The notes under the pieces are model-generated. The model did not search any database and was not told where the DNA came from. It worked only from the letters and a program-made list of their open reading frames with translations. DNA of 64,000 nucleotides, taken from positions 1-64,000 of the forward strand of contig JACMLJ010000089.1 in NCBI GenBank assembly GCA_014379625.1, written 5' to 3'. This DNA comes from Ferruginibacter sp. GTDB taxonomy: Bacteria; Bacteroidota; Bacteroidia; Chitinophagales; Chitinophagaceae. Positions 55,073-63,862 of this stretch are shown piece after piece; the first letter of the stretch is position 1, and each line of letters opens with the position of its first letter. Position numbers and translations under genes: made by a program.

Positions 55073-56341
55073 TTATTTATCAATGGTTATTTTACTGATG
55101 AGTTTAATATTATTGATATTCGTATAATCATATTGAAAAATACCTTCACCTGCCACCACTATTGCAATACCTGCCTGGCAAATTACATCAAAAGGATTGA
55201 TGTTGCTGATGACCTTCAGCAATTTAAGATCCTGGACATTCGCAGCGTTGTATATTTTTAATCCGCCTTTCCCGTCACATATAAAAAGATGATCCCCGTC
55301 TTTACTAAGCCCCTGCGGCTCTGACATATCATAGATTTTAACCAGGGACGGCTGGAGTATGTTTGAAATATTTACAATATCCAATTCATTGCGTTGGGCT
55401 GCAACCGCACCCCAGCAAGGTGATTCATCGGTGGTTGCACGTAACGTCACATAAGCATATTTGTCATCTGCTATAACAGGGTCTCTGAAACATGCATGCG
55501 AAAAACTTCCCAGGAATGAAGGGTTGGAAGGGACAGCAATACTGTAAATGAACATGCCGGTTTGAGAGCCGATAAATAATTTGTCTTTCAAAGGATAAAT
55601 GGTTTCAATATTCCATCCCAGTGATCTTACATTTTCCATAACCGGATTGGTTGGTGAAATGATATTAAAGGCGGTTAGATTGAACCGGCCTACGGTGTAT
55701 AAATAATTATTTACAACTGTAAAACGCGCCATGGAACCGCCAACCCCCACCACAGCAGCGCCCGCTGTAGTATTACGGGTTTGAATTGTTGAAGAGAACC
55801 ACACAAGGGGCTGCCCCAGTGATTTATTCACTTCAAATTCTGTTTTATCAGTCGTTTCGTGCTTAACCCAATCAATAATATATTGGTTACTATCAGGAAC
55901 AAAACCATTATCATACACTCTTTCGGGAAAAACTCCGCTGTTTACCTTTTTTAATACAATATTCGCAGGGTCTGCAATGTCGATAGTAACCATATCAGTA
56001 AACAGGTCTGCATAAAGCGTGGTATTTTTAACGGCGATATCCAGGTTGCCCGGAATAGCAATAAAAGAAATATTTTTAGGTGCAAGCGGATTGGTATTGT
56101 CAATGATATGAACACCTTTATTGATCTCATTTATAAAAATGTATTGTCCAAATAAAAACAGTTTCCCTGTTTTCTTCAACTGCTGCGGCGGGGCACTTTT
56201 GATACTTTGCAATACTTCGGTCTTGCTTTTATACACCGGCAAATAATACGTATAAGTGGTTTGCAAAGTATCTTTTACACAGCTTTGGGTGATAAAACAT
56301 ACTGCCACAATTAAGCATAAGTAGAGTGAAAATTTTTTCAT
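55073..56341 (-). CDS. LVIVD-repeat lipoprotein
   Basis: 422 aa from the ATG at 56341, where a signal sequence leads to a lipobox-like FITQSC (lipid-modified Cys). An in-frame ATG 39 bp upstream would only add polar residues. The body is a beta-propeller-like set of LVIVD repeats: GVHIIDNTNPLAPK, MVTIDIADPANI, LTAFNIISPTNPV, MFIYSIAVPSNPS, LDIVNISNILQPS and LKIYNAANVQDL occur at intervals of 40-60 residues. Such proteins are found on Bacteroidota cell surfaces; function unknown. It sits between the sigma-linked barrel protein and a small outer-membrane protein in one operon. Confidence 0.87.
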   Translation of the reverse strand: MKKFSLYLCLIVAVCFITQSCVKDTLQTTYTYYLPVYKSKTEVLQSIKSAPPQQLKKTGKLFLFGQYIFINEINKGVHIIDNTNPLAPKNISFIAIPGNLDIAVKNTTLYADLFTDMVTIDIADPANIVLKKVNSGVFPERVYDNGFVPDSNQYIIDWVKHETTDKTEFEVNKSLGQPLVWFSSTIQTRNTTAGAAVVGVGGSMARFTVVNNYLYTVGRFNLTAFNIISPTNPVMENVRSLGWNIETIYPLKDKLFIGSQTGMFIYSIAVPSNPSFLGSFSHACFRDPVIADDKYAYVTLRATTDESPCWGAVAAQRNELDIVNISNILQPSLVKIYDMSEPQGLSKDGDHLFICDGKGGLKIYNAANVQDLKLLKVISNINPFDVICQAGIAIVVAGEGIFQYDYTNINNIKLISKITIDK

Positions 56342-56427
56342 AAAATTATTTTTATGATGATAGATTTTTTTAAGTGACAATTTATATTCCCCGGGGGTTG
56401 CACGCGAAGAAAAATTTTATTCTGCTA

Positions 56428-57948
56428 TTATCTTTTGCCAATAGTTTTTTGCACCATTATCCCCAGGTAACTGTAATGCCGGTTTTTGTAGAGGCCCGAA
56501 TTGGCTATTTTGCCGAGGCTGAAATTTACATCGGGGCCAACCAGTAAAAGTTCTTTTGTATGCCTGGATATGGAAAATAATAAACCCGCCGTAAGCTTAA
56601 CCTGCGTTTTATTAAACAGGATATTGTTACGATAATAAGCGCCGGTTAGCGTATCAAACTGAAGGGCGTTTGAACCAACCAGTTGAGCGATGGAAATACC
56701 CGTGTTTAAATAAACAGGTAACTTATTTTGCTTTCCCAATTTAAACCGGAGCGCAAGGGGAAGTTCAATAAAATGAAAATGATTTTTATAGCGGTTGTTA
56801 TCACCGCTTCTATAAAAATAAGTATTCCGGCTAAAAGTAGAATTAATAATAGTATCCACCCTCCCGCCAATCATCATAGCTGAATTATATGTTCTATAAT
56901 TTAATCCTATGAGGAAACTGGCTTTGGGCGAAATGGTCCTTTGGACAAAAGCGCCCAAAACAATACCGGTGCCTGCATTCATTTTTGAAGGACCAGGAAT
57001 GTATGTTACCGGGCTGGCAGTACCAGTTGATTGAATCGGCGAAGCATATACTTTCTGTTCATCGCCATTGCCCGAACCGACAATTCCTAAAAAACCGTTT
57101 CGGGTGGCCGCTGCCCCGAAAGAAAAATTAAAGCCGATCTTCCATTTGTTTTTTTGTTTTAATTGAAGTGATCTTTTTAAAGCATTTTCTTTTTTATTAC
57201 CAATTGGTAATTTTATTGCGACAGTATCCTGTACCAGCTCTTTTACTGAAGTTCTATCATTACCAACAGATTCTGTTACCTGCCCTTTTAGCAAAATATG
57301 ATTTTGAACCACAATCATTGTCCCGGGTATTGATAAAGCTGCATTAATGGAATCATTTGTCTCCCCCTCCATATCAACCGGATTAACATTGCTGATAACC
57401 ATCCTTTCTTTTCCTTCTGTTTTGTAGTTCAACTTATTAGCGTTATTGATATCATCCTTCCTGTCTTTGGGATCAACCGTAATTTTAGTGTTGTTAGCCA
57501 GGTCGTCAACTGTAACTGAAGCAGCCGGTTTTACAGGCAGGGGTGAAGGTGCTTGATGAGTGCGCGTTTGGTTTATACCTGTACTATTTTTCATAACCCG
57601 TATTTTATCAACGGCAAGGTTTTTCCCAAACGCTTCGGGCTTAGTTGCGTCACCGGCTACCTGTATATTATCACTATCATTTGTACTTTGCGTAATAGTA
57701 TGCTGTTGGACCTGATTTGCTTTTTCAGCAACAATTCCATTGATTTTCCTTTCGGAGCTTTGGTCCAAAATAATAAAAGTAGCTGAAATAATTAATACAA
57801 GGAACAAGAAAACAATTACCAGTATCCGTCGGTTTCCTTTTCTTTTTGTAATAGTAACAGCCAGTTTTTGCCATACTTCATCGGAAGGCTTTAATTTCAG
57901 CTCTTCTATTTTTTGCTGTACCTGTTTTTCAAAATTATTTTCCTGCAT
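56428..57948 (-). CDS. Sigma-linked membrane protein with C-terminal beta-barrel
   Basis: 506 aa. Residues 1-38 are cytoplasmic and acidic (FEKQVQQKIEELKLKPSDEVWQKL), followed by one membrane helix at about 42-63 (ILVIVFLFLVLIISATFII). A long Thr/Asn-rich periplasmic linker comes next (about 64-270) and then a beta-strand region with barrel character (WKIGFNFSFGAAATRNGF, FHFIELPLALRFKLGK, SYLGIMVQKTIG). It overlaps the ECF sigma gene by 14 bp, the usual layout of sigma and regulator, so the N-terminus is likely an anti-sigma tail. One chain with both an inner-membrane helix and a barrel domain is unusual but recurrent in this phylum. Confidence 0.78.
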   Translation of the reverse strand: MQENNFEKQVQQKIEELKLKPSDEVWQKLAVTITKRKGNRRILVIVFLFLVLIISATFIILDQSSERKINGIVAEKANQVQQHTITQSTNDSDNIQVAGDATKPEAFGKNLAVDKIRVMKNSTGINQTRTHQAPSPLPVKPAASVTVDDLANNTKITVDPKDRKDDINNANKLNYKTEGKERMVISNVNPVDMEGETNDSINAALSIPGTMIVVQNHILLKGQVTESVGNDRTSVKELVQDTVAIKLPIGNKKENALKRSLQLKQKNKWKIGFNFSFGAAATRNGFLGIVGSGNGDEQKVYASPIQSTGTASPVTYIPGPSKMNAGTGIVLGAFVQRTISPKASFLIGLNYRTYNSAMMIGGRVDTIINSTFSRNTYFYRSGDNNRYKNHFHFIELPLALRFKLGKQNKLPVYLNTGISIAQLVGSNALQFDTLTGAYYRNNILFNKTQVKLTAGLLFSISRHTKELLLVGPDVNFSLGKIANSGLYKNRHYSYLGIMVQKTIGKR

Positions 57949-58495
57949 ACTGCTCCTGTTTTGGAAATGATGAATACTTTTCGATCCATTCGATTAATAA
58001 ATACCTGGCCCTTGCATATTGCGATTTAGAAGTGCCATCACTTATTCCCAGCATCTCTCCTATTTCTACATGGGTATACCCTTCAATAGCGTATAAATTA
58101 AAAATTGTTTGAAAACCCGTTGGCAATTGCCGGATCAGTTCTGAAAGTTCCTTTGCATCCATTTGTATAACTGGATTATCATCGGATACAGGGTGCAGGG
58201 GCATTTCGGCAAATACCAACTCTTCCCTATACCGTTTATTTTTCTTCAGGTAGTTGAGTGCAGTATTTACCATGATCCGCCTGATCCATGCGCCGAGCTC
58301 GCCGGCAGATCTATATTTGTTTAAATGGAGATACACTTTTACAAACCCTTCCTGCAATACATCCTCCGCGTCATGAACAGACTTTGTATACCGGTAACAA
58401 AGCCCCAGCATTGCAGGGGCAAATTGTTCATACAACTGCTGTTGGGCAGCCGGTTTCTTTTTAAGGCAGTCTTTTACCAGTAAAGTATGATCCAT
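57935..58495 (-). CDS. ECF-type RNA polymerase sigma factor
   Basis: 186 aa. Region 2 (about 15-90) includes the -10-binding helix AEDVLQEGFVKVYLHL and ELGAWIRRIMVNTALNYLKK. Region 4 (about 125-175) includes LPTGFQTIFNLYAIEGYTHVEIGEMLGISDGTSKSQYARARYLL, a clear helix-turn-helix. Starts at ATG 58495 and ends inside the next gene by 14 bp, so translation is coupled. An inverted repeat CAACCA...TGGTTG (58518-58540) lies 23 bp upstream and may take part in autoregulation. The 209 bp to the SRPBCC gene shows nothing else. Confidence 0.92.
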   Translation of the reverse strand: MDHTLLVKDCLKKKPAAQQQLYEQFAPAMLGLCYRYTKSVHDAEDVLQEGFVKVYLHLNKYRSAGELGAWIRRIMVNTALNYLKKNKRYREELVFAEMPLHPVSDDNPVIQMDAKELSELIRQLPTGFQTIFNLYAIEGYTHVEIGEMLGISDGTSKSQYARARYLLIEWIEKYSSFPKQEQYAGK

Positions 58496-58704
58496 TATTT
58501 GCGGTATGGTTGATTGACAACCAATTTATAAAAATGGTTGCATGAAAGTACCTAATCCACGGGAGAGATTTTGGACCCTACAATTTGAAATGGATTTTTT
58601 TAATGAAAACTAAGTGTGTTACGTAATTTTACCAGGCTATCCAGGGTAGCGTGCCGTTGATTTAAAAGCTATATCCATTTATCAAAACTTCCATCAGGTT
58701 TCTT

Positions 58705-59247
58705 CTACGGGGACAGGGGGCTTTTTTCTATATATTCTTTCAGCCCGTTTAACGCTGCTTCATAACCCGGACCGGTTAATTTATCAATAAATATTCCATA
58801 AAATTTTTCCCAGGGATACCAATGCAACCGGGTAATAGCCCTCCATTCCACCTGCACAGATTGTTGTGCGGATAGCTGCGTAATCACAATATCGTTTTCA
58901 ATATTATTTTCTCCTTTTGCCAGTAATAGAAATTTAACGGAACTTGTATCAGCCGATACTAAATCAATGGCTATATCCTGGTGGTGGTGGATAATATGGA
59001 AGCTGGAACCATTACCCGCAATTGCAGGAGGATGCCGATATAAATCTGCAGAATCGATGGCGAAAATCGGGTGCCACTGTTTCCAGTTCTCAAAATTAGC
59101 AACCTGCCTGTATACCTCCGCAGAACTGGTGTTATTGATCAACACTCCTCTTGACACCATTACTTTAGAAGGTATCAGCAAAGAAAATAAAGTAATGATA
59201 ATAACCAGGCCGCTAAACCCAACAAGAAATGCTTTAATTAACCGCAT
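58705..59247 (-). CDS. SRPBCC family membrane-anchored protein
   Basis: 180 aa. One N-terminal membrane helix (about 5-26, LVGFSGLVIIITLFSLLI) precedes an SRPBCC (START/polyketide-cyclase-like) domain recognised by VSRGVLINNTSSAEVYRQVANFENWKQWHP and TRLHWYPWEKFYGIFIDKLTGPGYEAALNGLKEYIE. These domains form a hydrophobic pocket for lipids or polyketides. It begins 9 bp after the ABC-2 permease gene and belongs to its operon. The ligand is unknown. Confidence 0.85.
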   Translation of the reverse strand: MRLIKAFLVGFSGLVIIITLFSLLIPSKVMVSRGVLINNTSSAEVYRQVANFENWKQWHPIFAIDSADLYRHPPAIAGNGSSFHIIHHHQDIAIDLVSADTSSVKFLLLAKGENNIENDIVITQLSAQQSVQVEWRAITRLHWYPWEKFYGIFIDKLTGPGYEAALNGLKEYIEKSPLSP

Positions 59248-59256
59248 ACAATAAAT

Positions 59257-60369
59257 TTACTCCCATCTAAAAACTTTTACCGCTACCGCATAAATGACAA
59301 CACCCCACAATAATAAAATACCAATTTCATCTCTCACCTCCCATAAATTCTGCCCTTCAAATGCTACCGCCCGCATGGCTGTATTTAGATGCGTTAGCGG
59401 TAATGCTTTTGATATTGGCTGTAGCCATTTTGGAAACGCTTCTACAGAAAAAAATGTTCCACCTATCAGAAACTGGGGTAATGTAAGCAAATTAGCAAAT
59501 GGGGGAATACTGCTGTCACTGGTTGCAAGACCGCTTACAATAAAGCCTAAGCCCATAAATACAATTAAACCGAGAAAGCTTAATACCAGCATTTCCAATA
59601 ATGTTTGAATGCCATTGATGAGTGTAAACCCAAAAAGAAACCTGCCCGCCACAATAATTACGATTGCCGTAATCATTTGAAATATTACCCTTGCCAAACC
59701 TTCACCCAAAATAATATACGTTCGACTGATAGGCGTTGCAAAAAAACGTTTTAATACCAATGTGTTCCTCAAATTAAAAAACATAAAAGCCACACCAAAT
59801 ACCCCTGAACTTAAAAGGGAAAACCCTAATTGACCCGGCAATATAAAATCAATGGTTTTATATTGCCTTATTATTTCAATATCCCTTACATAATTAAAAT
59901 CTGGTATTGCATAAGTAGGTCTGCCCACATACTTTTCATTACTGATCTTGTTTACGATACTATTCACTATCGGCATAAATTGTGGCCATTTATCGCTGCT
60001 GGCGCTGGTAGTTGAAATGGTATAGGTATATGCCGGTAATTCAGTCGCATTCTTCTTAATATTAAATATGCCTGTGATCTTGCCCCTAACCAGGTTACTG
60101 CGCAATTCCCCTTCTGTTTCAAACCGTACTATTTTAATCCTGTTACTGACTTTTATCGAATCGTATAAAGCATTTGCGGTATCACAGTTTTTATCTAGCG
60201 CTATTTTATAAACCGGTACCCCTCCATTGTTACCAATAAACCCAAATACGAGAATAAAAATAAAGGGAAACGCAAAACTAAACAAAACCGCCGAAGGGCT
60301 TCTGAACTGGGCCATCAGGCTGGCTTTTGAAATCGCCAACATGGCTTTTACCTGGCTGTATTGCTGCAT
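59257..60369 (-). CDS. ABC-2 type transporter permease
   Basis: 370 aa from ATG 60369 (an in-frame start 69 bp upstream would add a second aromatic stretch). Layout is that of ABC-2 exporters: N-terminal helix (FSFAFPFIFILVFGF), a periplasmic domain of about 150 residues, then five helices, with FATPISRTYIILGEGLARVIFQM in the conserved cytoplasmic coupling region and GGTFFSVEAFPKWLQPISKALPLTHL near the end, diagnostic for the family. No ATP-binding subunit is beside it. A TACATTTG element 2 bp before this ATG suggests the true start could be the in-frame ATG at 60342 (MLAISKASLMAQF). Confidence 0.85.
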   Translation of the reverse strand: MQQYSQVKAMLAISKASLMAQFRSPSAVLFSFAFPFIFILVFGFIGNNGGVPVYKIALDKNCDTANALYDSIKVSNRIKIVRFETEGELRSNLVRGKITGIFNIKKNATELPAYTYTISTTSASSDKWPQFMPIVNSIVNKISNEKYVGRPTYAIPDFNYVRDIEIIRQYKTIDFILPGQLGFSLLSSGVFGVAFMFFNLRNTLVLKRFFATPISRTYIILGEGLARVIFQMITAIVIIVAGRFLFGFTLINGIQTLLEMLVLSFLGLIVFMGLGFIVSGLATSDSSIPPFANLLTLPQFLIGGTFFSVEAFPKWLQPISKALPLTHLNTAMRAVAFEGQNLWEVRDEIGILLLWGVVIYAVAVKVFRWE

Positions 60370-60421
60370 TACAAATGTAAATTTAGCCGTAAAGCTATTG
60401 GTAAAAAAAATGTAAAAAAAA

Positions 60422-60452
60422 TTTGAAATATATGACATGTGTCGTACATTTG
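60422..60452 (+). promoter_or_regulatory. Promoter of the Xre-RES operon
   Basis: TTTG (60422-60425), exactly 19 bp, then TACATTTG (60445-60452): the textbook Bacteroidota arrangement. The antitoxin ATG is 20 bp downstream. Confidence 0.75.
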
Positions 60453-60463
60453 ATTGACAAATG
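60447..60463. promoter_or_regulatory. Operator candidate for antitoxin autoregulation
   Basis: CATTTG-ATTGA-CAAATG is a perfect 6+6 bp inverted repeat covering the -7 element and presumed start of transcription. A second short inverted repeat GACA-TG-TGTC lies at 60434-60443 between the two promoter boxes. Xre antitoxins of this class repress their own operon. Confidence 0.5.
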
Positions 60464-60471
60464 ACGGCATC

Positions 60472-60930
60472 ATGAAAAAGAAAATTAAATCAAAAAAAAG
60501 CGCTTTTTATCAGCAGGATAGCATAATTAGTAAAGCCGAAGAGCCGGATGTTGTTTTTAGCAGGAGTATAAAGGTAATTCCATCTTTAAAAGATTTCACC
60601 TACAGTGAATTTAAGAAAATGGCCGAAAAAACCCCTTTTACACAGGCAGAATGGGCAGCAATGCTTCATGTAAGCGAACGCACTTTGCAACGGTATGCAA
60701 AAAATAACGGCAGTTTTGCCCACATGAATGCCGAAAGAGCTTTGCAAATTGCTTCTGTTATCAATGAAGGCAAAAAAACTTTTGGTAAAACAGAGATGTT
60801 CTATCATTGGATAAAACAAAATCCTGTTATGCTGGAAGGAACCCTGTCTTTTGAATCACTAACTTCTTACGATGGAATTGTAAAAGTGCTAACACAATTG
60901 GGCAGAATTCAACACGGTATACTCGCATGA
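60472..60930 (+). CDS. Xre-type antitoxin with DUF2384 (MbcA/ParS) domain
   Basis: 152 aa from ATG 60472; the TTG at 60454 lies within the operator-like repeat. The N-terminus is very basic (MKKKIKSKKS). Residues about 45-95 form a helix-turn-helix (FTQAEWAAMLHVSERTLQRYAKNN), and the C-terminal DUF2384 toxin-binding domain follows (ALQIASVINEGKKTFGKTEMFYHWIKQ, then GRIQHGILA). It neutralises the RES toxin encoded next and represses the operon. The two genes overlap by 4 bp (ATGA). The pattern Xre then RES is the standard type II module. Confidence 0.92.
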   Translation: MKKKIKSKKSAFYQQDSIISKAEEPDVVFSRSIKVIPSLKDFTYSEFKKMAEKTPFTQAEWAAMLHVSERTLQRYAKNNGSFAHMNAERALQIASVINEGKKTFGKTEMFYHWIKQNPVMLEGTLSFESLTSYDGIVKVLTQLGRIQHGILA

Positions 60931-61388
60931 TCACATACAGGCTTGCCATTGAAATATATAAAAATGACCTGTCGGGTAATGGCGCCAAATTAAATGGGGG
61001 CAGATGGAATTCTGTCGGGTTGCCTGTTCTTTACACTACCAAAAATATTTCATTATCCGTTTTGGAAATATTGGTAAGAACAGATATGCAATTAATCCCT
61101 TTGACCTATCACCTTCTTAAAATAGAAATTCCCGAATCTATACATCCACTGTCCATCACAACCGGCCAATTAAAAAAAGATTGGAAAGATGATCTTGAAT
61201 ATACCCAATGGATGGGTGATGAATTTTTCAAATTAAATCAGCTTATGTTATTAAAAGTACCTTCGGCCGTGATAGATGAGGAAAATAATTATCTTATAAA
61301 TCCTGAACACAGCGATTTTAAAAAAGTAAAAATTATAGCTGTTAAAAAATTCCTGTTCGACAAAAGACTTTTTTTAAAAGATGAATAA
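60927..61388 (+). CDS. RES-domain toxin
   Basis: 153 aa. RES toxins deplete NAD+ (some act as NAD+ phosphorylases, others ADP-ribosylate targets). The family signature is clear: DLSGNGAKLNGGRWNSVGLPVLYTTKNISLSVLEILV, with the conserved Arg26 in GGRWN and Glu47 in VLEILV. The short length is normal. It overlaps the antitoxin gene by 4 bp and the folK gene by 8 bp, so all three may be translated in a chain. Confidence 0.92.
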   Translation: MITYRLAIEIYKNDLSGNGAKLNGGRWNSVGLPVLYTTKNISLSVLEILVRTDMQLIPLTYHLLKIEIPESIHPLSITTGQLKKDWKDDLEYTQWMGDEFFKLNQLMLLKVPSAVIDEENNYLINPEHSDFKKVKIIAVKKFLFDKRLFLKDE

Positions 61389-61860
61389 AACCTATCTCCT
61401 CCTGGGCAGCAATATGGGGAAGAGTTGGCAGCAACTGCAAACTTCCATAAAACATCTTGAAAAAAAGATCGGCAAAGTAATCCGCAAATCGGCAATTTAT
61501 ACAACTGCAGCCTGGGGCAATACCAACCAACCGGATTTTTTAAACCAGGTTATTGTAATTGAAACAATACTTACCGCCCCTGAAACATTGCAACATATAC
61601 TTGCGATTGAAAAAAAAATGGGAAGGATCAGGACCGTAAAAAATGCTCCCCGGATCATTGACATTGATATACTGTTTTTTAACAAACAAATTATTCAACT
61701 AAAGGATTTAATTATTCCACACCCCGAAATTCAAAACCGGCAATTTGTGCTGGTTCCATTGAATGAACTATCGCCCCGGTTCAAACATCCTGTACTCAAC
61801 AAAAATATTCACCAGCTACTGGCAGTTTGCACCGATCAATTGAATGTAAAAAAGTTTTAA
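61381..61860 (+). CDS. folK: 2-amino-4-hydroxy-6-hydroxymethyldihydropteridine diphosphokinase
   Basis: 159 aa, HPPK of folate synthesis: transfers pyrophosphate from ATP to the pterin. Seen: YLLLGSNMG at the N-terminus, YTTAAWG, FLNQVIVIET, the metal-binding PRIIDIDILFF with the two Asp of the DxD, and IPHPEIQNRQFVLVPLNEL. Length is typical. Unusually its start overlaps the RES toxin gene by 8 bp; it does not share an operon with folB or folP here. Confidence 0.95.
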   Translation: MNKTYLLLGSNMGKSWQQLQTSIKHLEKKIGKVIRKSAIYTTAAWGNTNQPDFLNQVIVIETILTAPETLQHILAIEKKMGRIRTVKNAPRIIDIDILFFNKQIIQLKDLIIPHPEIQNRQFVLVPLNELSPRFKHPVLNKNIHQLLAVCTDQLNVKKF

Positions 61861-61901
61861 GCCTGCAATCATTATTTCGCTTATTTTGCGTACCGCAACT
61901 T

Positions 61902-62534
61902 ATGAAGTATAGTTTTGTTACGATAGAGGGAAATATTGGTGCTGGTAAAACCACCCTTGCTCATTTACTCAGCAAACATTTTAACGCCAGGCTGATTTTA
62001 GAACAATTTGCGGATAACCCTTTTCTGCCGAAATTTTATGAGAACCAGCAACAGTATGCTTTCCCGTTAGAATTGTTTTTTATGGCAGAGCGGTACAAGC
62101 AACTAAAGGAATTGCTCCAGACAAAGGATATGTTTCAGCATATCACTATTTCCGACTACCTCTTCACAAAATGCCTTTTATTTGCCAAAGTAAATCTCCC
62201 CGAAGAGGAATTCAGGTTGTACCAGAAACTGTTCGATATTATGAACCCTCAAATTGTACAGCCGGATATTTTAATCTATCTGCATACGCCCGTAAACAGG
62301 TTACAGGAGAACATCAAAAAGCGCAACCGGCAATATGAACAAAACATTGGCAACGACTACCTTTTTTCGTTGCAGGAAACCTACACCCGTTATATTAAGC
62401 AGCACAATATTAAGACACTTTTTGTAGATACTTCCAATGCCGATTTCCTGGGTAACGAAGCGCATTTAAATATTATCATTAACGCATTGGATAAAGAATA
62501 TGAAAACGGGCAGCATTACTTAACATTACCCTAA
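61902..62534 (+). CDS. Deoxynucleoside kinase
   Basis: 210 aa from the ATG at 61902; an upstream in-frame start lies inside folK. The P-loop is EGNIGAGKTT (about 9-18), followed by FADNPFLPKFYENQQQYAFPLELFFMAERYKQL, typical of the deoxyguanosine/deoxyadenosine kinase family, and by LQENIKKRNRQYEQNI, the lid region with several Arg. It phosphorylates deoxynucleosides for salvage. Which base it prefers is not clear. It follows folK by 41 bp and is probably cotranscribed, linking folate and nucleotide supply. Confidence 0.9.
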   Translation: MKYSFVTIEGNIGAGKTTLAHLLSKHFNARLILEQFADNPFLPKFYENQQQYAFPLELFFMAERYKQLKELLQTKDMFQHITISDYLFTKCLLFAKVNLPEEEFRLYQKLFDIMNPQIVQPDILIYLHTPVNRLQENIKKRNRQYEQNIGNDYLFSLQETYTRYIKQHNIKTLFVDTSNADFLGNEAHLNIIINALDKEYENGQHYLTLP

Positions 62535-62632
62535 ACAATGATTAATTTAAAAATGATTTGGAACGTATCCAAAAATTTCGTTTACCTGGTGATTAGTTTT
62601 TTAACTTTACCTTCAGACTAATTGATTTACTG

Positions 62633-63862
62633 TTGAACAATTCTCCTTTAAGCGTTTTAAAAATAACTGAATTCAGAAATTTTATTCTGGGCCGTTTTGT
62701 TTTCATTATGGGGTTGCGCATGATGGGCACCCTTGTAGCCTGGTGGATGTATGAATTAACCGGCGATGCATTTTATATTGGTATGATCGGCCTTGCGGAA
62801 GCTATACCCGCAATAACACTTGCGCTATACGCAGGTTATGTGATTGACAAAAGTGAAAAAAGGAAACTATTGTTAACTACCGTTTTGTTGTTTGGTGTTT
62901 GCACCCTCATTTTATTAGGCGTTTCCACCAGTTGGTTCCAGGAGGCAATGGGCGATAAACTGGTCGTTATTTTTATTTACGGTGTTATATTTTTTACTGG
63001 TGCCATACGGGCTTTTTCAGGTCCAAGTTTTGGTGCCATCATCGCTTCGCTGGTGCCCAGGGAATTATTGATAACTGCATCCCAGCTCAGTTCTACCAGT
63101 TTTTTAATAGCCAGTATAACCGGTCATGCCATGGCGGGATTTTTAATTGCCTGGCTGCATGTATCGGGTACTTTTGTGGTGATTATCATTTTAATTTTTA
63201 CCGGGTTATCCTTTCTTTTAAAACTGAAGGAAAAACCGCCGGGTATTTCGTCCGAGAAAAAAACACTGGAGGCGGTAAGTGAAGGCTTGAAATATGTTTT
63301 TAAAACAAAAGAAGTGCTTGCCGCCCTCACACTTGACCTGTTTGCTGTATTATTTGGTGGGGCGGTTGCAATGGTGCCGGTGTATGCAAAAGATATACTC
63401 CATGTTGGTCCGATTGGTTTTGGATGGCTCAATGCAGCGGCAGATATTGGTTCTATTAGCATGGTAATGGGACTTACCCTTTCACCCATGAAACGAAGAC
63501 AAGGAATAAAACTCATGCTTGCAGTAGCGGGTTTTGGCGCGTGTATCATTGTTTTTGGGGTATCAAAATGGTATTGGTTATCTTTTACCGCTTTATTGGT
63601 AAGCGGGGTGCTGGATGGAGTAAGCGTAGTGGTTCGCAGTAATATCATCCAGTTGAAAACACCTGATGAATTGCGTGGCAGAGTAATGAGTGTAAACTCG
63701 ATGTTCATCAATTCTTCCAACGAAATAGGGCAGTTTGAAAGCGGGGTAGCGGCCAAACTGATGGGCGTCATCCCATCGGTGGTGTTTGGCGGATGTATGA
63801 CGATATTTGTGGTGGTGGCTACCTGGTTTAAGGCACCTTCGTTAAAAAAACTGGAGTATTGA
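62633..63862 (+). CDS. MFS transporter (enterobactin-exporter-like)
   Basis: 409 aa with about 11-12 membrane helices. TTG start at 62633 gives a good N-terminus (MNNSPLSVLKITEFRNFILGRF); there is no ATG upstream in frame. The loop 2-3 motif YAGYVIDKSEKRK is the major-facilitator signature in the form seen in the MFS_3/EntS-like group, and QLKTPDELRGRVMSVNSMFINSSNEIGQFESG is the second half marker of that group. It probably exports a small molecule; the substrate is unknown. The 138 bp after it hold no gene; 63930-64000 carries ACCTCACCC... text that looks like a common Bacteroidota intergenic repeat, cut by the window end. Confidence 0.88.
   Translation: MNNSPLSVLKITEFRNFILGRFVFIMGLRMMGTLVAWWMYELTGDAFYIGMIGLAEAIPAITLALYAGYVIDKSEKRKLLLTTVLLFGVCTLILLGVSTSWFQEAMGDKLVVIFIYGVIFFTGAIRAFSGPSFGAIIASLVPRELLITASQLSSTSFLIASITGHAMAGFLIAWLHVSGTFVVIIILIFTGLSFLLKLKEKPPGISSEKKTLEAVSEGLKYVFKTKEVLAALTLDLFAVLFGGAVAMVPVYAKDILHVGPIGFGWLNAAADIGSISMVMGLTLSPMKRRQGIKLMLAVAGFGACIIVFGVSKWYWLSFTALLVSGVLDGVSVVVRSNIIQLKTPDELRGRVMSVNSMFINSSNEIGQFESGVAAKLMGVIPSVVFGGCMTIFVVVATWFKAPSLKKLEY

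Noticed and set aside
60372..60379. A TACATTTG -7 element just before the chosen ABC permease ATG
   Set aside because: No TTTG at the right spacing, and it would start transcription inside the chosen gene; kept only as a hint that the start may be 60342.
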